DNA of 18,619 bases from CAYYHA01 sp964471535 (GCA_964471535.1 CAYYHA010000062.1:1-18619); one strand, 5' to 3'. Shown: positions 6,160-14,557, counted from the stretch's first letter. Numbers and translations: made by a program. The notes: generated from the sequence alone by a model not told the origin.

Positions 6160-9100
6160 TCAGAAGTAGATCCAGCCCAGCGAGAAGTTGGTCACCCAAT
6201 CGCCGTCGTTGGGCAGCGCCGTACGGGTGCCGAAGCGCCGGGGATCGGCCCCGGTGGCAATGGGCTTGGCGAAGTGGAGCCGGAAAACCAGCGGCCCGAA
6301 GCCGAAGTTGACGCCGAGCACCAGGTCGAGCACCCGCTTCTCCCACAGCATCTCGAGATCGTCGCCGACGCCCCCGAAATCGATGGCCAGCACGCCCTCG
6401 ATGTCGGTGAAGAGGACGAGGCGGATGATGGCATTGAGGGGAAACTGCAGCTCCGCCGTCGCATAGAAGAAATGATCTCCGAGCAAGAAGTCCGTATCCC
6501 CAAAGGGCACGCCTCGGAGGGTATCGAAGCTGGAGAGGTAGAACTGCCGCGAGAAGCGGCCGCCGAAGGCCGTCCCCGCCCCGCCTCGTACGAAGAAATT
6601 GGTACGACCCAGGAGCGGAAAGTAGCTCTCCGCATCGAGACGGGCCGAGCCGAAGACCTCCGCTTCGAAAGGCTGAGTACCGGCGGTGAGCTCGAGGAGG
6701 AGGGACGAGCCGGCCAGGGGCCCGGTCGCTCGGTGATAGCGGATGGTGTCGTAGCCAAACTTCGCCGATCCCTCGATCTGCAGGCGAAGACCCGCGTTCT
6801 CTGCCTCCCAGTACTCGAGGAGCGAGCGCCCGGCGAGGTTGCGGTTGGGAGAGGCGAGGTACAGGCGCGTCTCAGGAGAGAGGGAGTAGCCGACTCCGCC
6901 GAGTTGCAAGTCGGCCTGCAGATAGCGGTACGTATCCAGGGGATAGCGCACGCTGCCGAGCGCGCCGAAGAAGCGCTCGATCGAGGTGAACTGTCCGGCC
7001 GCCGGCGGGAAGGTCTTGTCGATGCGGAAGAGGAGCGATTGGAACAGTCCGCTCCCCCAGGTCAGGCGGCCCTCTTGATTGACATAGACCGCGTAGCCGT
7101 CGGTGAGATCGAAGGAGCCGAGCACGTAGAGGTTGGTGACGAGGACATGGTTTCGGAGCCGGTCGCTTGCCGAAGCGATGAGCTGACCGAAGACGCCGCT
7201 GCCGCCGGCACCAAAGAAACCGAAGAGCGTCCCCAGCTCCCAGTTCCGGGGCGTGAAGGCGTCGTAGGCCACCGCACCGCGCAGGGGCCGCCTGGGCAGG
7301 CGCCGTGGCTCGGCGGGCGAGGACGCGGGTGGTGCCTCCAGGGTGAGCAGTTTGGCCTTGGGAACCCGCACGATCCGCTTCCGACCGGCGTAGTGGAACA
7401 GGGCCCAGAGATCGCCGTCGGGACCAGGACTGACATCGAAGAGGCCGGTGGAGATATCGGTCCGGCGGACCACGCCTCCTTCGGTCCACTCATAGAGATC
7501 GGCGCGGGGCCCGTCGTAGGCCACGAAGAAGATGCGCCCGTCGGGGAGCACCTCGGGATCCTGTTCGTCCCTCGCTTCGCTGGTGAGTCGTTCAGGCGTC
7601 TGGGTCGTCCCATCGGGGTCGATCCGGAACAGGTTGTAGTGCCCGTCGGCCGTGGCATCGGAGCTGAAGACGATGCCGCCAGGGCCCCAGGCCAGTGCCC
7701 GTTCCGCCCACGGGTCCCGGGTCAGCCGCTCGAGCGTGAACTCGTTACCGCCGCGTGGTTCGAGGAGGTAGACGTCCTTCTGGCCCTCTTCATCGAGGCC
7801 GATGAAGGCGACGCGATCGCCCTTGGGTGAAAAGGCAGGAGAGTCGACGGCCAGAAGCCCCCGGCGTCCCACGTCGAAGCGGATGCGCCGGCCGAGCCCC
7901 ACGGTGACCCGCCACTTCTTGCCATCCTCTTCTGCATTGGCACGGGCTCGCTCGTCCGAGGGATCGACCTCCTCCACCTGATGCTCGATCGCCTGCCAGT
8001 AGAGCACGTCCCGCCCGTCGGCCTGAGCCACGAAGACCAGCGCATCATCGGAGAGGTCGAAGTTCACGTCCGCCACCGGATGGAGCGACTCGATGCCCGG
8101 CACCCCATCCTGAGCCACCCGCACGTCGTACTCGGGCGCCCGCCGGTCGGCGAGGAAGAGGCGGCTTTGCCCCGTTTCGGTGTCGATGCTCCGGTAGAGG
8201 AGCAGGTCGCCGGACGGCGAAGCCGCGAGCGCATTGACGATGCCGCGCATCTTCGGCAGCGGCTCGACCGCAGGCCGGTCCTGCTCCGCGTCCAGGTAGG
8301 TGCGGTAGGCACGGCGCTTGAGCCACTGCTCGAACTTCCCCGAGATCACCTCGGGGCTGTCGCCGGTCACCTTCTCGAGCAGCGCGGGGAAACCACCGCC
8401 CACCTGCCGCTCGCCCTCGTAGCTCCCAATGAGCAGAGGGGACCGCTCGATGATCCTCTGGAGGGTACCCTTCCCGTAGACATCCTCGAGGAAGGCGGCG
8501 CGCACCTGCCCCACCTTGTAGGTCCACAGGACGCTGAAGGGCCGATCCTCGAAGAAGTCGAGCATCACGTAGCCCTCGCGATAGTCGGGATTGACCACGA
8601 TGTCGCGGACCAGCATCTCCGCTTCGGGGTCGACGCCGCGCTTCGCGTAGTACTCGGCGATGCCCTCGACGAACCAAAGCGGCATCGCCTCGAGGGGATC
8701 ACCCCACAGCTTCGCCTGCTCCGAGATCGTCCGAATCTTCTGGATGGTGAACTGGTGCACCATCTCGTGGGTCCCCACCTCTTCGAAGAGTCGGTGGTCT
8801 CCGAAGTAGGGCAGGGTCAGCTTGAGATCCCGCGGACTGGTGACCCCGAGCACCCCCTCCTGAAGGGGAAAGAGATTCGTCTGCAGAAACTCGGTGTACG
8901 AGTTGTAGAGAATGTAGGGAAAGGTCTCGGTGGGCACGTAGTCGAAGACCTCGACCAGGTAGCGGTAGGCACGCTCGATGAAGCCCGCTGCGCGCTCGGC
9001 GACCTTTTCTTCCCGGGCATAGAAGTACAGGCGCACCCCGCCCGACCGCTCTCCCAGCGAGTGGGCCCATTCGCCGTCCACGTGTCCGCCCGGCACGAGC

Positions 9101-9651
9101 GCCGGTTCCACCAAGCCGTCCCCATCGGCACCGGCGACCTGCGGCAGGGGTGCTGCCGTGTCCTGGAACGGCGCCGAGCGGGGGGCGGGGCCCGTGGACG
9201 TAGGACCCGCGCCCTCGGCTGGCGGTGCATCTTGCTCGTCTTGCTCGTCCCGCTCGGGGCCGCCGGCCGCCGGGTTCGAAGGTCCGGGCGCCTCGGGCGG
9301 GGAGGCCGCGGCGTCGGACGGTGCGGGTGACCCGGCGGTGCCTCCCTGGGAGTCGGGTTCAGGCGATGCGCCCGTGCTGCCTTTGGGCTGGACTTCATCC
9401 GAGTCGCGTTTCTTCGCCTTGCCGCCCAAGGCCTCCTGGAGTGCCGCCTCGGGATCGACGGCGTCTGCGGCCTCGGTCTTCGCCTCCGGGCCCACCAGGA
9501 TGTCGATGTAGCGCCACTGGAAGCGAAAGTGCCGCACCTGCGACTTGTTGGGACGACGGGGAACGACGAAGACCTGCGCCTGCGCGCCGGTCCACCACAG
9601 CGCCCCGACGATGGCCACGACCCTATGGAGCGCTCGCGTCCTTCCCTTCAC
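6160..9651 (-). CDS. exported HExxH metallopeptidase (peptidase MA-like) fused to beta-propeller and outer-membrane barrel
   Basis: A 1163-residue three-part protein. Residues 1-26 are a signal peptide (positive start, hydrophobic core, A-Q-A). Residues 55-170 are a Pro/Ala/Ser/acidic low-complexity linker. Residues about 190-470 are a gluzincin-type zinc peptidase: H295-E-M-V-H299 with 'WFVEGIAEYY' placing E329 as probable third ligand. Residues about 470-790 contain repeated 'SP.GD...F' and 'LPDGRIFF' strands typical of TolB/WD40-like propellers. Residues about 820-1163 alternate aromatic and polar residues, resemble a surface-antigen or Omp85-like barrel, and end in an aromatic C-terminal residue (W-I-Y-F) as needed for barrel assembly. 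It probably sits in the outer membrane with the peptidase tethered to it. The GTG start overlaps the SDR stop as GTGA, so it is coupled to that gene. The substrate is unknown. Confidence 0.87.
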   Translation of the reverse strand: MKGRTRALHRVVAIVGALWWTGAQAQVFVVPRRPNKSQVRHFRFQWRYIDILVGPEAKTEAADAVDPEAALQEALGGKAKKRDSDEVQPKGSTGASPEPDSQGGTAGSPAPSDAAASPPEAPGPSNPAAGGPERDEQDEQDAPPAEGAGPTSTGPAPRSAPFQDTAAPLPQVAGADGDGLVEPALVPGGHVDGEWAHSLGERSGGVRLYFYAREEKVAERAAGFIERAYRYLVEVFDYVPTETFPYILYNSYTEFLQTNLFPLQEGVLGVTSPRDLKLTLPYFGDHRLFEEVGTHEMVHQFTIQKIRTISEQAKLWGDPLEAMPLWFVEGIAEYYAKRGVDPEAEMLVRDIVVNPDYREGYVMLDFFEDRPFSVLWTYKVGQVRAAFLEDVYGKGTLQRIIERSPLLIGSYEGERQVGGGFPALLEKVTGDSPEVISGKFEQWLKRRAYRTYLDAEQDRPAVEPLPKMRGIVNALAASPSGDLLLYRSIDTETGQSRLFLADRRAPEYDVRVAQDGVPGIESLHPVADVNFDLSDDALVFVAQADGRDVLYWQAIEHQVEEVDPSDERARANAEEDGKKWRVTVGLGRRIRFDVGRRGLLAVDSPAFSPKGDRVAFIGLDEEGQKDVYLLEPRGGNEFTLERLTRDPWAERALAWGPGGIVFSSDATADGHYNLFRIDPDGTTQTPERLTSEARDEQDPEVLPDGRIFFVAYDGPRADLYEWTEGGVVRRTDISTGLFDVSPGPDGDLWALFHYAGRKRIVRVPKAKLLTLEAPPASSPAEPRRLPRRPLRGAVAYDAFTPRNWELGTLFGFFGAGGSGVFGQLIASASDRLRNHVLVTNLYVLGSFDLTDGYAVYVNQEGRLTWGSGLFQSLLFRIDKTFPPAAGQFTSIERFFGALGSVRYPLDTYRYLQADLQLGGVGYSLSPETRLYLASPNRNLAGRSLLEYWEAENAGLRLQIEGSAKFGYDTIRYHRATGPLAGSSLLLELTAGTQPFEAEVFGSARLDAESYFPLLGRTNFFVRGGAGTAFGGRFSRQFYLSSFDTLRGVPFGDTDFLLGDHFFYATAELQFPLNAIIRLVLFTDIEGVLAIDFGGVGDDLEMLWEKRVLDLVLGVNFGFGPLVFRLHFAKPIATGADPRRFGTRTALPNDGDWVTNFSLGWIYF

Positions 9652-10367
9652 CGCTTCGGCTTTCTGACGTCCAGCTCGGCTGCTCGCACCTCGCGCGCCG
9701 CGTCCGAGAGAAAGAAGAGTACAGCATCAGCGACGTCCATGGGATCGAGCAGCGCCTCGGGCGGCTCCTCCCCGAAGATGGACCGGCGAAGGGAGGTTCG
9801 GGTCCCGCCGGGGCAGACGGTGTTCACCCGGATGCCCAGCACCGCGCCCTCCACGGCGAGCGCTCGGGCCATCCCATTGAGGCCGGCTTTCGCGGCGCAG
9901 TAGGCGGCCCAGCCCGCATGGCCGTGCTTGCTCGCACCGGAGGAGATGTTGACGATCTCGCCGCCGCCGTGGGCGGGCATCCGCCGAAAGGCCTCGCGGC
10001 TGCAGAGGAAGGCACCGGTCAGGTTGACCGAGAGGCAGCGCTCGAAGTCGGCGAGAGAGAAGTCGGCCGTCGTACCCACCGGTGCGTTGCCCGCGTTGTT
10101 GACGAGCGCCCGCACCGGGCCCCACGCGGATTCGACGGTGTCGAAGAGACGGACGACGTCGTCCTCGCATGTGACATCTGCGGTCACCGGAAGCACCTGG
10201 CCGCCCTGGCTCTCGAGCCGCGTCGCGGTCTCTTCGAGGCCGGCCGCATGGCGGGCCGCGATGGCGACCCGCCCCCCCTCCCGGCACACCGCCTCGGCGA
10301 TGGCCGCGCCGATCCCCCGGCTGCCACCGGTGACGATCACCACCCGACCCTCGAGCAACGCGCCCAT
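9648..10367 (-). CDS. SDR-family NAD(P)-dependent oxidoreductase
   Basis: Classical short-chain dehydrogenase/reductase of 239 residues. It has the Rossmann motif T13-G-G-S-R-G-I-G20, N90-N-A-G93, the structural N115, catalytic S143 in 'NISSG', and Y156-C-A-A-K160. 'PGG.T' follows the active site as expected. ATG 10367 is chosen because the usual short lead ('LLEGRVVIVTGG') starts there; an in-frame GTG at 10388 would add seven residues without family support. R39 at the end of the second strand hints at NADP preference. Substrate unknown; the general sequence resembles the FabG-like group. It overlaps the following peptidase-barrel gene by four bases (GTGA), an unexpected partner. A hairpin separates it from the upstream TPR gene, so it may have its own promoter, which I could not identify. 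Confidence 0.93.
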   Translation of the reverse strand: MGALLEGRVVIVTGGSRGIGAAIAEAVCREGGRVAIAARHAAGLEETATRLESQGGQVLPVTADVTCEDDVVRLFDTVESAWGPVRALVNNAGNAPVGTTADFSLADFERCLSVNLTGAFLCSREAFRRMPAHGGGEIVNISSGASKHGHAGWAAYCAAKAGLNGMARALAVEGAVLGIRVNTVCPGGTRTSLRRSIFGEEPPEALLDPMDVADAVLFFLSDAAREVRAAELDVRKPKR

Positions 10368-10470
10368 GGCTGCACAGTGTGCCGCCACCGCGGCGAAGGT
10401 TCCAGGCCTGGGGCGCCCTCTGGCGTGGCAGCCGGGCGCAGGCCGCGAGGCGAACGCACACGCCCCGGCG

Positions 10471-10492
10471 CCCGCCTTCGCTTTGCGGCGGG
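10471..10492 (-). terminator. possible hairpin after the TPR gene
   Basis: Six-base perfect arms CCCGCC / GGCGGG with a 10-base loop, just beyond the TPR stop codon. There is no T-run, so intrinsic termination is uncertain. Confidence 0.3.
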
Positions 10493-10495
10493 TGC

Positions 10496-11080
10496 CTAGA
10501 GCAGGCGCAGCCGGGGCTGGCCCCGCCGCGTCGCGAGGAGATCGGCCGCGCCGGCGAGGAGGAGCAGCCCGTCGTCACTGCGCCGGCGCGCCTCCTCCAG
10601 GACCGCCTCCGCCTCGTCGTAGCGGCCAAGTTCCACCAACGCTTCCACCCGTGCGCTGTACATGAAGTCGACCAGGTCGTCCTCACGCTCGCCTAGGAGC
10701 CGCGTCCCCGACTCGAGCCACGGCAGCGCCTCTGCGGCGCGCCCGAGGTCCAAGAGGGAGGACGCCAGGTCGTAGTAGGCGTCCGCGCGCTCCGGCGAGA
10801 TGCGGATCGCTTCCCGAAGGTAGAGCGCCGCGGCTTCGGGATCGCCGAGCATGGAGAGCAAGGTACCGGCGAGGGCGAGCGCCTCGTACGAGTCGCGCTC
10901 GAGCCGCAGCGCCTCGAAGACGCTCTTCAGCGCGTCCTCCTCCCGGCCGGAGACCATCAGGTCCCGTGCTTCTTCCAGGAGCGATGCGTGACGGCGCGTG
11001 CGAAAGTCGTGAAGGCTTCGGACCTCGGCAACGGTCGGTGCCTCGGCCACCCGAACGGTGGTGGAGACGACGCGGGACAT
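10496..11080 (-). CDS. tetratricopeptide repeat protein
   Basis: Soluble helical-repeat protein of 194 residues. From about residue 35 it shows consecutive TPR-like helix pairs: 'EEARDLMVSGREEDALKSVFEALRL', then units with 'A..LAGTLLSMLGDPEAAALYLREAI' and 'A.YDLASSLLDLGRAAEALPWLE', and a final 'EALVELGRYDEAEAVLEEA'. Spacing is close to 34 residues per unit. No signal peptide or membrane helix is visible, so it is probably a cytoplasmic scaffold. The ATG at 11080 has the best ribosome-binding site in the window (AGAGGTGA, five bases from the start). The gene lies 116 bases after the nrdJ stop on the same strand; that gap contains a repeated TTCCCGCTGA but no hairpin I could find, so read-through from nrdJ is possible. 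The specific function is not recognisable. Confidence 0.85.
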   Translation of the reverse strand: MSRVVSTTVRVAEAPTVAEVRSLHDFRTRRHASLLEEARDLMVSGREEDALKSVFEALRLERDSYEALALAGTLLSMLGDPEAAALYLREAIRISPERADAYYDLASSLLDLGRAAEALPWLESGTRLLGEREDDLVDFMYSARVEALVELGRYDEAEAVLEEARRRSDDGLLLLAGAADLLATRRGQPRLRLL

Positions 11081-11196
11081 GGATCACCTCTCGAGTTCAG
11101 CGGGAAGGGGAGCGTGCGAATCAGCGGGAAGAGGAGCCGTGAGAGCAGGAAGATCGACAGGAGATGGAGATGGGGTTGGGTCCTGGGAGGGAGGGA

Positions 11197-14010
11197 TCAG
11201 CTGCAGCCCGAGGTCGAGCCACAGTTGAGACATTTGTAACAGGCTCCGTTGCGCACCGTAATGGAGCCGCAGCTCGCACACGGGGGCGCATCGGCCTGGA
11301 AGAGTTCCGTGGGAAGCTTGCGAACGCCGTGTCCATTCTTGCCGCCAGCCACGGTCCCCGCGACAGCAGAGGCCATGGCGGCGCCGCCAAGATCGCTGGG
11401 CTTGGGCTCCGGTTCGCTTGCAGCGCGACCCGCACCGGCCATGCGCGCTTCTTCCAGGGACAGGAACTTCAACGCGAGCCACCGGAAGATGTAGTCGGTG
11501 ATGGACTTGGCGATGGGGATCTCCTTGTTGCCGGTGAAGCCGCTGGGTTCGAACCGGGTGTGGCTGAACTTGTCGACCAACACCTCGAGGGGCACGCCGT
11601 ACTGCAGGGCCATCGAGATCGAGGTCGCGAAGGCGTCCATCAGGCCGCTTATCGTCGACCCCTCCTTCGACATGGTGATGAAGATCTCTCCCGGCGTACC
11701 GTCCTCGTAGAGCCCGACGGTCAGATAGCCTTCGTGCCCACCGATGGAGAACTTGTGGGTGATGGCCTGCCGCTCGTCGGGGAGGCGCCGGCGGGCGGTG
11801 CGCGGCCGGCTCTCCTCTGCCGCTTCCGCGGAGGCCGCGCCGGTCCGGCCCTTGGCCGGCGACGCTTTGCCCGCATTGAGCGGCTGGGTGCGCTTGCACC
11901 CATCACGGTAGATGGCGATGGCCTTCAGGCCCAGTCGCCACGCCTCGAGGTAGGCCTCCTCGATCTCCTCCACCGTGGCGTCGGCGGGGAGGTTCACCGT
12001 CTTGCTGATGGCACCGGAGAGGAACGGCTGCGTGGCCGCCATCATCTTCACGTGCCCTCGCCAGTGGATGCTGCGTGTGCCCCCGGACGGCACGAAGGCA
12101 CAGTCGAAGACGGGGAGGTGCCGCGGCTCGAGGCCGGGGGCCCCCTCGATGCACCCAGTCTCGTCGAGGTGCTCGCAGATGGCCGTGATCGCCTCCCCCG
12201 AGTAGCCGAGCCGCGCCAACGCCTCGGGCACGGTGCGGTTGACGTACTTCAGCGTGCCGCCGCCCACCAGGTGCTTGTACTTCACCAGGGAGATGTCGGG
12301 TTCGATGCCCGTGGTGTCGCAGTCCATCATGAAGCCGATGGTGCCGGTGGGTGCGAGCACGGTCGCCTGGGCGTTGCGTAACCCCACCTTTGCAGCCAAC
12401 TCGCAGACCTCGTTCCAAGCGTGCCGCGCCTCGTCGAGGAGCTTCGGCGGTACGTGCTCCTTGCCCTCGATCATCTCGACGTGGGCGCGATGGAGGCCCA
12501 TCACGTCCATCACCGAGTCGCGGTTCTTCTCGAAGCCGGCGAAGGGGCCCTTCACCTCGGCCATCTTCGCACTCTGGCGGTACGCGCGGCCGGTCATCAG
12601 GGCGGTGATCGCCGCGGCATAGGCACGGCCCTCCACCGAGTCGTAGGGAAGTCCCCGCGCCATCAGGAGCGCGCCGAGGTTCGCATAGCCGAGCCCCAGC
12701 GGACGATAGGCTTCGCTGTTCCGCGCAATGGCCTCGGTGGGGTAGGAGGCATTGCTGACCAGGATCTCCTGCGCAGTAAAGGTGATGTCGACTGCGTGAC
12801 AGAACGCGTCCACATCGAGCTCGCCCTGCCCGTCGCGGAACTTCATGAGGTTCAGCGATGCCAGGTTGCAGGCCGAGTCGTCGAGGAACATGTACTCGCT
12901 GCAGGGATTGGAGGCGCGGATCTCGTCAGTGGCCTTGCAGGTGTGCCAGCGGTTCACCGTGTCGTGGAACTGCAGGCCCGGATCGCCGCAGACCCAGGCG
13001 GCTTCGGCAATCTTCCGAAAGAGTGCACGCGCGTCGTACTCGTCCATGGGGCGACCATCGGTGACCGCACGGGTCGTCCAGCGGCCGCCGGTGGCCACGG
13101 CGCGCATGAACTCGTCGCTCACCCGCACCGAGTGGTTGGCGTTCTGGAAGAAGACCGAGCCGTACGCCTCACCGTCGATGGAGGGGTCGTAGCCGGCGTC
13201 GATCAGCGCCCAGGCCTTCTTCTCCTCCTTCGCCTTGCACTCGATGAACTCCTCGATGTCGGGGTGCCAGACGTCGAGGATCACCATCTTGGCGGCCCGC
13301 CGCGTCTTGCCCCCCGACTTGATAACGCCGGCGAAGGCGTCGTAGCCCTTCATGAAGCTCACCGGCCCACTCGCCTGGCCCCCGCCGGCAAGGGCCTCCT
13401 TCGAGCTGCGGATCGGTGAAAGGTTGGACCCGGTCCCCGAGCCCCACTTGAAGAGGAGCCCCTCGGTCTTCGCCAGCTCCAGGATCGAGCCCAGGTCGTC
13501 CTGCACCGAGTTGATGAAGCAGGCCGACACCTGGGGGCGTGCCTCCACCCCGAGGTTGAACCAGACGGGGGAGTTGAAGGCCATCATCTGGTGGAGGAGG
13601 AGATAGGTGAGCTCCGCGTGGAAGATCTCGGCGGAGGCCTCGTCGGCGAAGTAGCCGCCCTCGAGCCCCCAGGTCCGGAGGGTGTCGGCGACGCGGCCGA
13701 TGAGCTGCCGGACCGAGCTCTCCCGCTCGGGGGTGCCGAGCGGCCCGCGGAAGTACTTGCTCGCCACCACGTTGGTGGCCATCTGCGACCAGCTCTTCGG
13801 GACCTCGACGTCCCGCTGCTCGAAGACGACGCGCCCATCGCCGGCGGTGATCACCGCATCCCGGCGCTCCCACTCGACGGTGTCGAAGGGATGCACGCCC
13901 TCCACCGTGAAGCGGCGTTCGAAGACGAGCCCCCGGGGGGCCTCGTCGGCCACACCGCCCTCCACCACCGAAACCTGCGTCCGCACCTCTTGCCTCATCT
14001 CCACTGCCAT
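11197..14010 (-). CDS. nrdJ: adenosylcobalamin-dependent (class II) ribonucleoside-diphosphate reductase
   Basis: Makes deoxyribonucleotides, using coenzyme B12 to generate the thiyl radical without oxygen. From ATG 14010 it has 937 residues. C164 ('SACF') and C381 ('SACNLASLNL') are the probable redox pair. C370 in N368-P-C-S-E372 is the thiyl site. The 11-residue step between C370 and C381 is the same as between C322 and C333 of Thermotoga NrdJ. 'FKWGSGTGSN' and 'APTGTIGFMMDCDTTGIEP' are further class II blocks. A variable linker near 750-790 leads to a TSCPD-like domain ('KFSIGGHEGYLTVGLYEDG'). The C-terminus has a 'CASCG...CYKCLNCG' zinc-ribbon ending in a Cys pair region. The start has AGGGAG eight bases upstream and the family similarity begins soon after; the frame stays open to 14373, but that extension is low-complexity and unlike the family. 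Confidence 0.96.
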   Translation of the reverse strand: MAVEMRQEVRTQVSVVEGGVADEAPRGLVFERRFTVEGVHPFDTVEWERRDAVITAGDGRVVFEQRDVEVPKSWSQMATNVVASKYFRGPLGTPERESSVRQLIGRVADTLRTWGLEGGYFADEASAEIFHAELTYLLLHQMMAFNSPVWFNLGVEARPQVSACFINSVQDDLGSILELAKTEGLLFKWGSGTGSNLSPIRSSKEALAGGGQASGPVSFMKGYDAFAGVIKSGGKTRRAAKMVILDVWHPDIEEFIECKAKEEKKAWALIDAGYDPSIDGEAYGSVFFQNANHSVRVSDEFMRAVATGGRWTTRAVTDGRPMDEYDARALFRKIAEAAWVCGDPGLQFHDTVNRWHTCKATDEIRASNPCSEYMFLDDSACNLASLNLMKFRDGQGELDVDAFCHAVDITFTAQEILVSNASYPTEAIARNSEAYRPLGLGYANLGALLMARGLPYDSVEGRAYAAAITALMTGRAYRQSAKMAEVKGPFAGFEKNRDSVMDVMGLHRAHVEMIEGKEHVPPKLLDEARHAWNEVCELAAKVGLRNAQATVLAPTGTIGFMMDCDTTGIEPDISLVKYKHLVGGGTLKYVNRTVPEALARLGYSGEAITAICEHLDETGCIEGAPGLEPRHLPVFDCAFVPSGGTRSIHWRGHVKMMAATQPFLSGAISKTVNLPADATVEEIEEAYLEAWRLGLKAIAIYRDGCKRTQPLNAGKASPAKGRTGAASAEAAEESRPRTARRRLPDERQAITHKFSIGGHEGYLTVGLYEDGTPGEIFITMSKEGSTISGLMDAFATSISMALQYGVPLEVLVDKFSHTRFEPSGFTGNKEIPIAKSITDYIFRWLALKFLSLEEARMAGAGRAASEPEPKPSDLGGAAMASAVAGTVAGGKNGHGVRKLPTELFQADAPPCASCGSITVRNGACYKCLNCGSTSGCS

Positions 14011-14368
14011 GCCGCTCGCTCCCTCGTGCTCGCTCCCTGCGTCGCTCGCTGTGCCCCGCAGGGCGCGCCCCGCGCGCGTCCGGTGGCGCCGAGCCGAGCG
14101 CGGGGGACCGGATCGCGGCGGGGCGTCGCATGCTCCAGCGCGCCGGGACTCCCCAGCGGCGGGAGTGCCCGCCCCGCCCACGCCAAGGGGTCTCGCCCGC
14201 GAGGCACGTCCCTCGCCAAAGCCAGCCCCTCGAGACCCAGCCCCTCGAGCGCTGCCGCTCTCACATCCGTGGCCCTCTTCGCCGCGTGGCCCAGCCACCC
14301 GTCTCGCCACCGGTTCCGCCGCCGGCGAGGCCCATCCCCACCGGCACCGTCCGCACCGACGGCGCGCT
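14011..14368 (-). other. long nrdJ 5' leader, no riboswitch recognised
   Basis: If transcription starts just inside the promoter at 14369-14398, nrdJ has a leader of about 350 bases. It is over 70% GC by eye and contains short tandem repeats, including GCTCGCTCCCT at 14014-14024 and 14028-14038 (plus strand), whose complement supplies the nrdJ ribosome-binding site. I looked for a cobalamin riboswitch, which would make sense for a B12 enzyme, and did not find its conserved core. Confidence 0.5.
14222..14249. repeat. 13-base tandem direct repeat in the nrdJ leader
   Basis: CCAGCCCCTCGAG occurs at 14222-14234 and again at 14237-14249, a 15-base period. No function is known. It may be a replication-slippage product in low-complexity leader DNA. 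Confidence 0.8.
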
Positions 14369-14398
14369 GACATACTCCCCGCGCTTCCAGGCGGTCAA
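14369..14398 (-). promoter_or_regulatory. sigma70-like promoter of nrdJ
   Basis: On the minus strand, TTGACC (14398-14393) and TATGTC (14374-14369) are 18 bases apart. The -35 matches in 5 of 6 positions; the -10 is weaker (TAT---). It sits in an unusually AT-rich patch and directly beside the NrdR box, which supports it. Confidence 0.5.
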
Positions 14399-14405
14399 GC
14401 AAAAA

Positions 14406-14421
14406 ACACAAGATGTGGTGG
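14406..14421 (-). promoter_or_regulatory. NrdR box upstream of nrdJ
   Basis: The 16-base site ACACAAGATGTGGTGG (plus strand) matches the published NrdR-box consensus aCaCwAtATaTwGtgt at every strongly conserved position and at 12 of 16 overall on either strand. It lies 8 bases upstream of the proposed -35. NrdR is the ATP/dATP-sensing repressor of ribonucleotide reductase genes and normally binds two boxes about 31 bases apart. A degenerate second box, CCCCAACCCCTTGAGG, lies at 14437-14452, exactly 31 bases away. Confidence 0.65.
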
Positions 14422-14436
14422 CACGCGAAGAGGTGG

Positions 14437-14452
14437 CCCCAACCCCTTGAGG
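14437..14452 (-). promoter_or_regulatory. degenerate second NrdR box
   Basis: CCCCAACCCCTTGAGG keeps the outer half-sites of the NrdR consensus (5 of 7 core positions) but lacks the central AT. Its spacing of 31 bases from the good box is the main support. Confidence 0.35.
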
Positions 14453-14479
14453 AAAGACTGTGGACAGCAGGGCCCGCCG

Positions 14480-14494
14480 GGGCGCTAAGCGCCC
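14480..14494. repeat. short palindrome GGGCGCTAAGCGCCC
   Basis: Seven-base arms around one central base, in the nrdJ/lipoprotein intergenic region. It could be a hairpin or a dimeric protein site. Nothing coding surrounds it. Confidence 0.5.
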
Positions 14495-14524
14495 AAGGAT
14501 GCAAGGAAAGCGGAGCGCCCTCCC

Positions 14525-14557
14525 CCTGTGGAGAGCGGCGTGCCGCTTGTCCACAGG
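14525..14557. repeat. nested inverted repeat with DnaA-box-like ends
   Basis: Outer arms CCTGTGGA / TCCACAGG and inner arms GCGGC / GCCGC are both perfect. The right arm contains TTGTCCACA (14547-14555), 8 of 9 identical to the DnaA box TTATCCACA. The left arm and a third copy at 14459-14467 (TGTGGACAG) match in 7 of 9. A second hairpin, GGACGGGC / GCCCGTCC with an 8-base loop, overlaps its right edge (14556-14579). Confidence 0.6.

Noticed and set aside
6154..7830. Long plus-strand ORF opposite the peptidase barrel gene
   Set aside because: Antisense shadow produced by GC-rich codon bias; the translation is charged low-complexity sequence without motifs, whereas the minus strand encodes a coherent protein.
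11536..11556. tRNA T-loop-like GGTTCGAACC
   Set aside because: It lies inside the well-conserved nrdJ coding sequence and no cloverleaf surrounds it.
14011..14368. Cobalamin riboswitch in the nrdJ leader
   Set aside because: No GCTG-CCCCGCAACTG-like core and no B12-box (AGYCAGgAgACCtGCC) on the minus strand; only loosely similar GGTG segments.
14011..14373. N-terminal extension of nrdJ to 14373
   Set aside because: The frame is open, but the product is low-complexity Arg/Gly/Ala sequence unlike the family, and a good start with ribosome-binding site exists at 14010.
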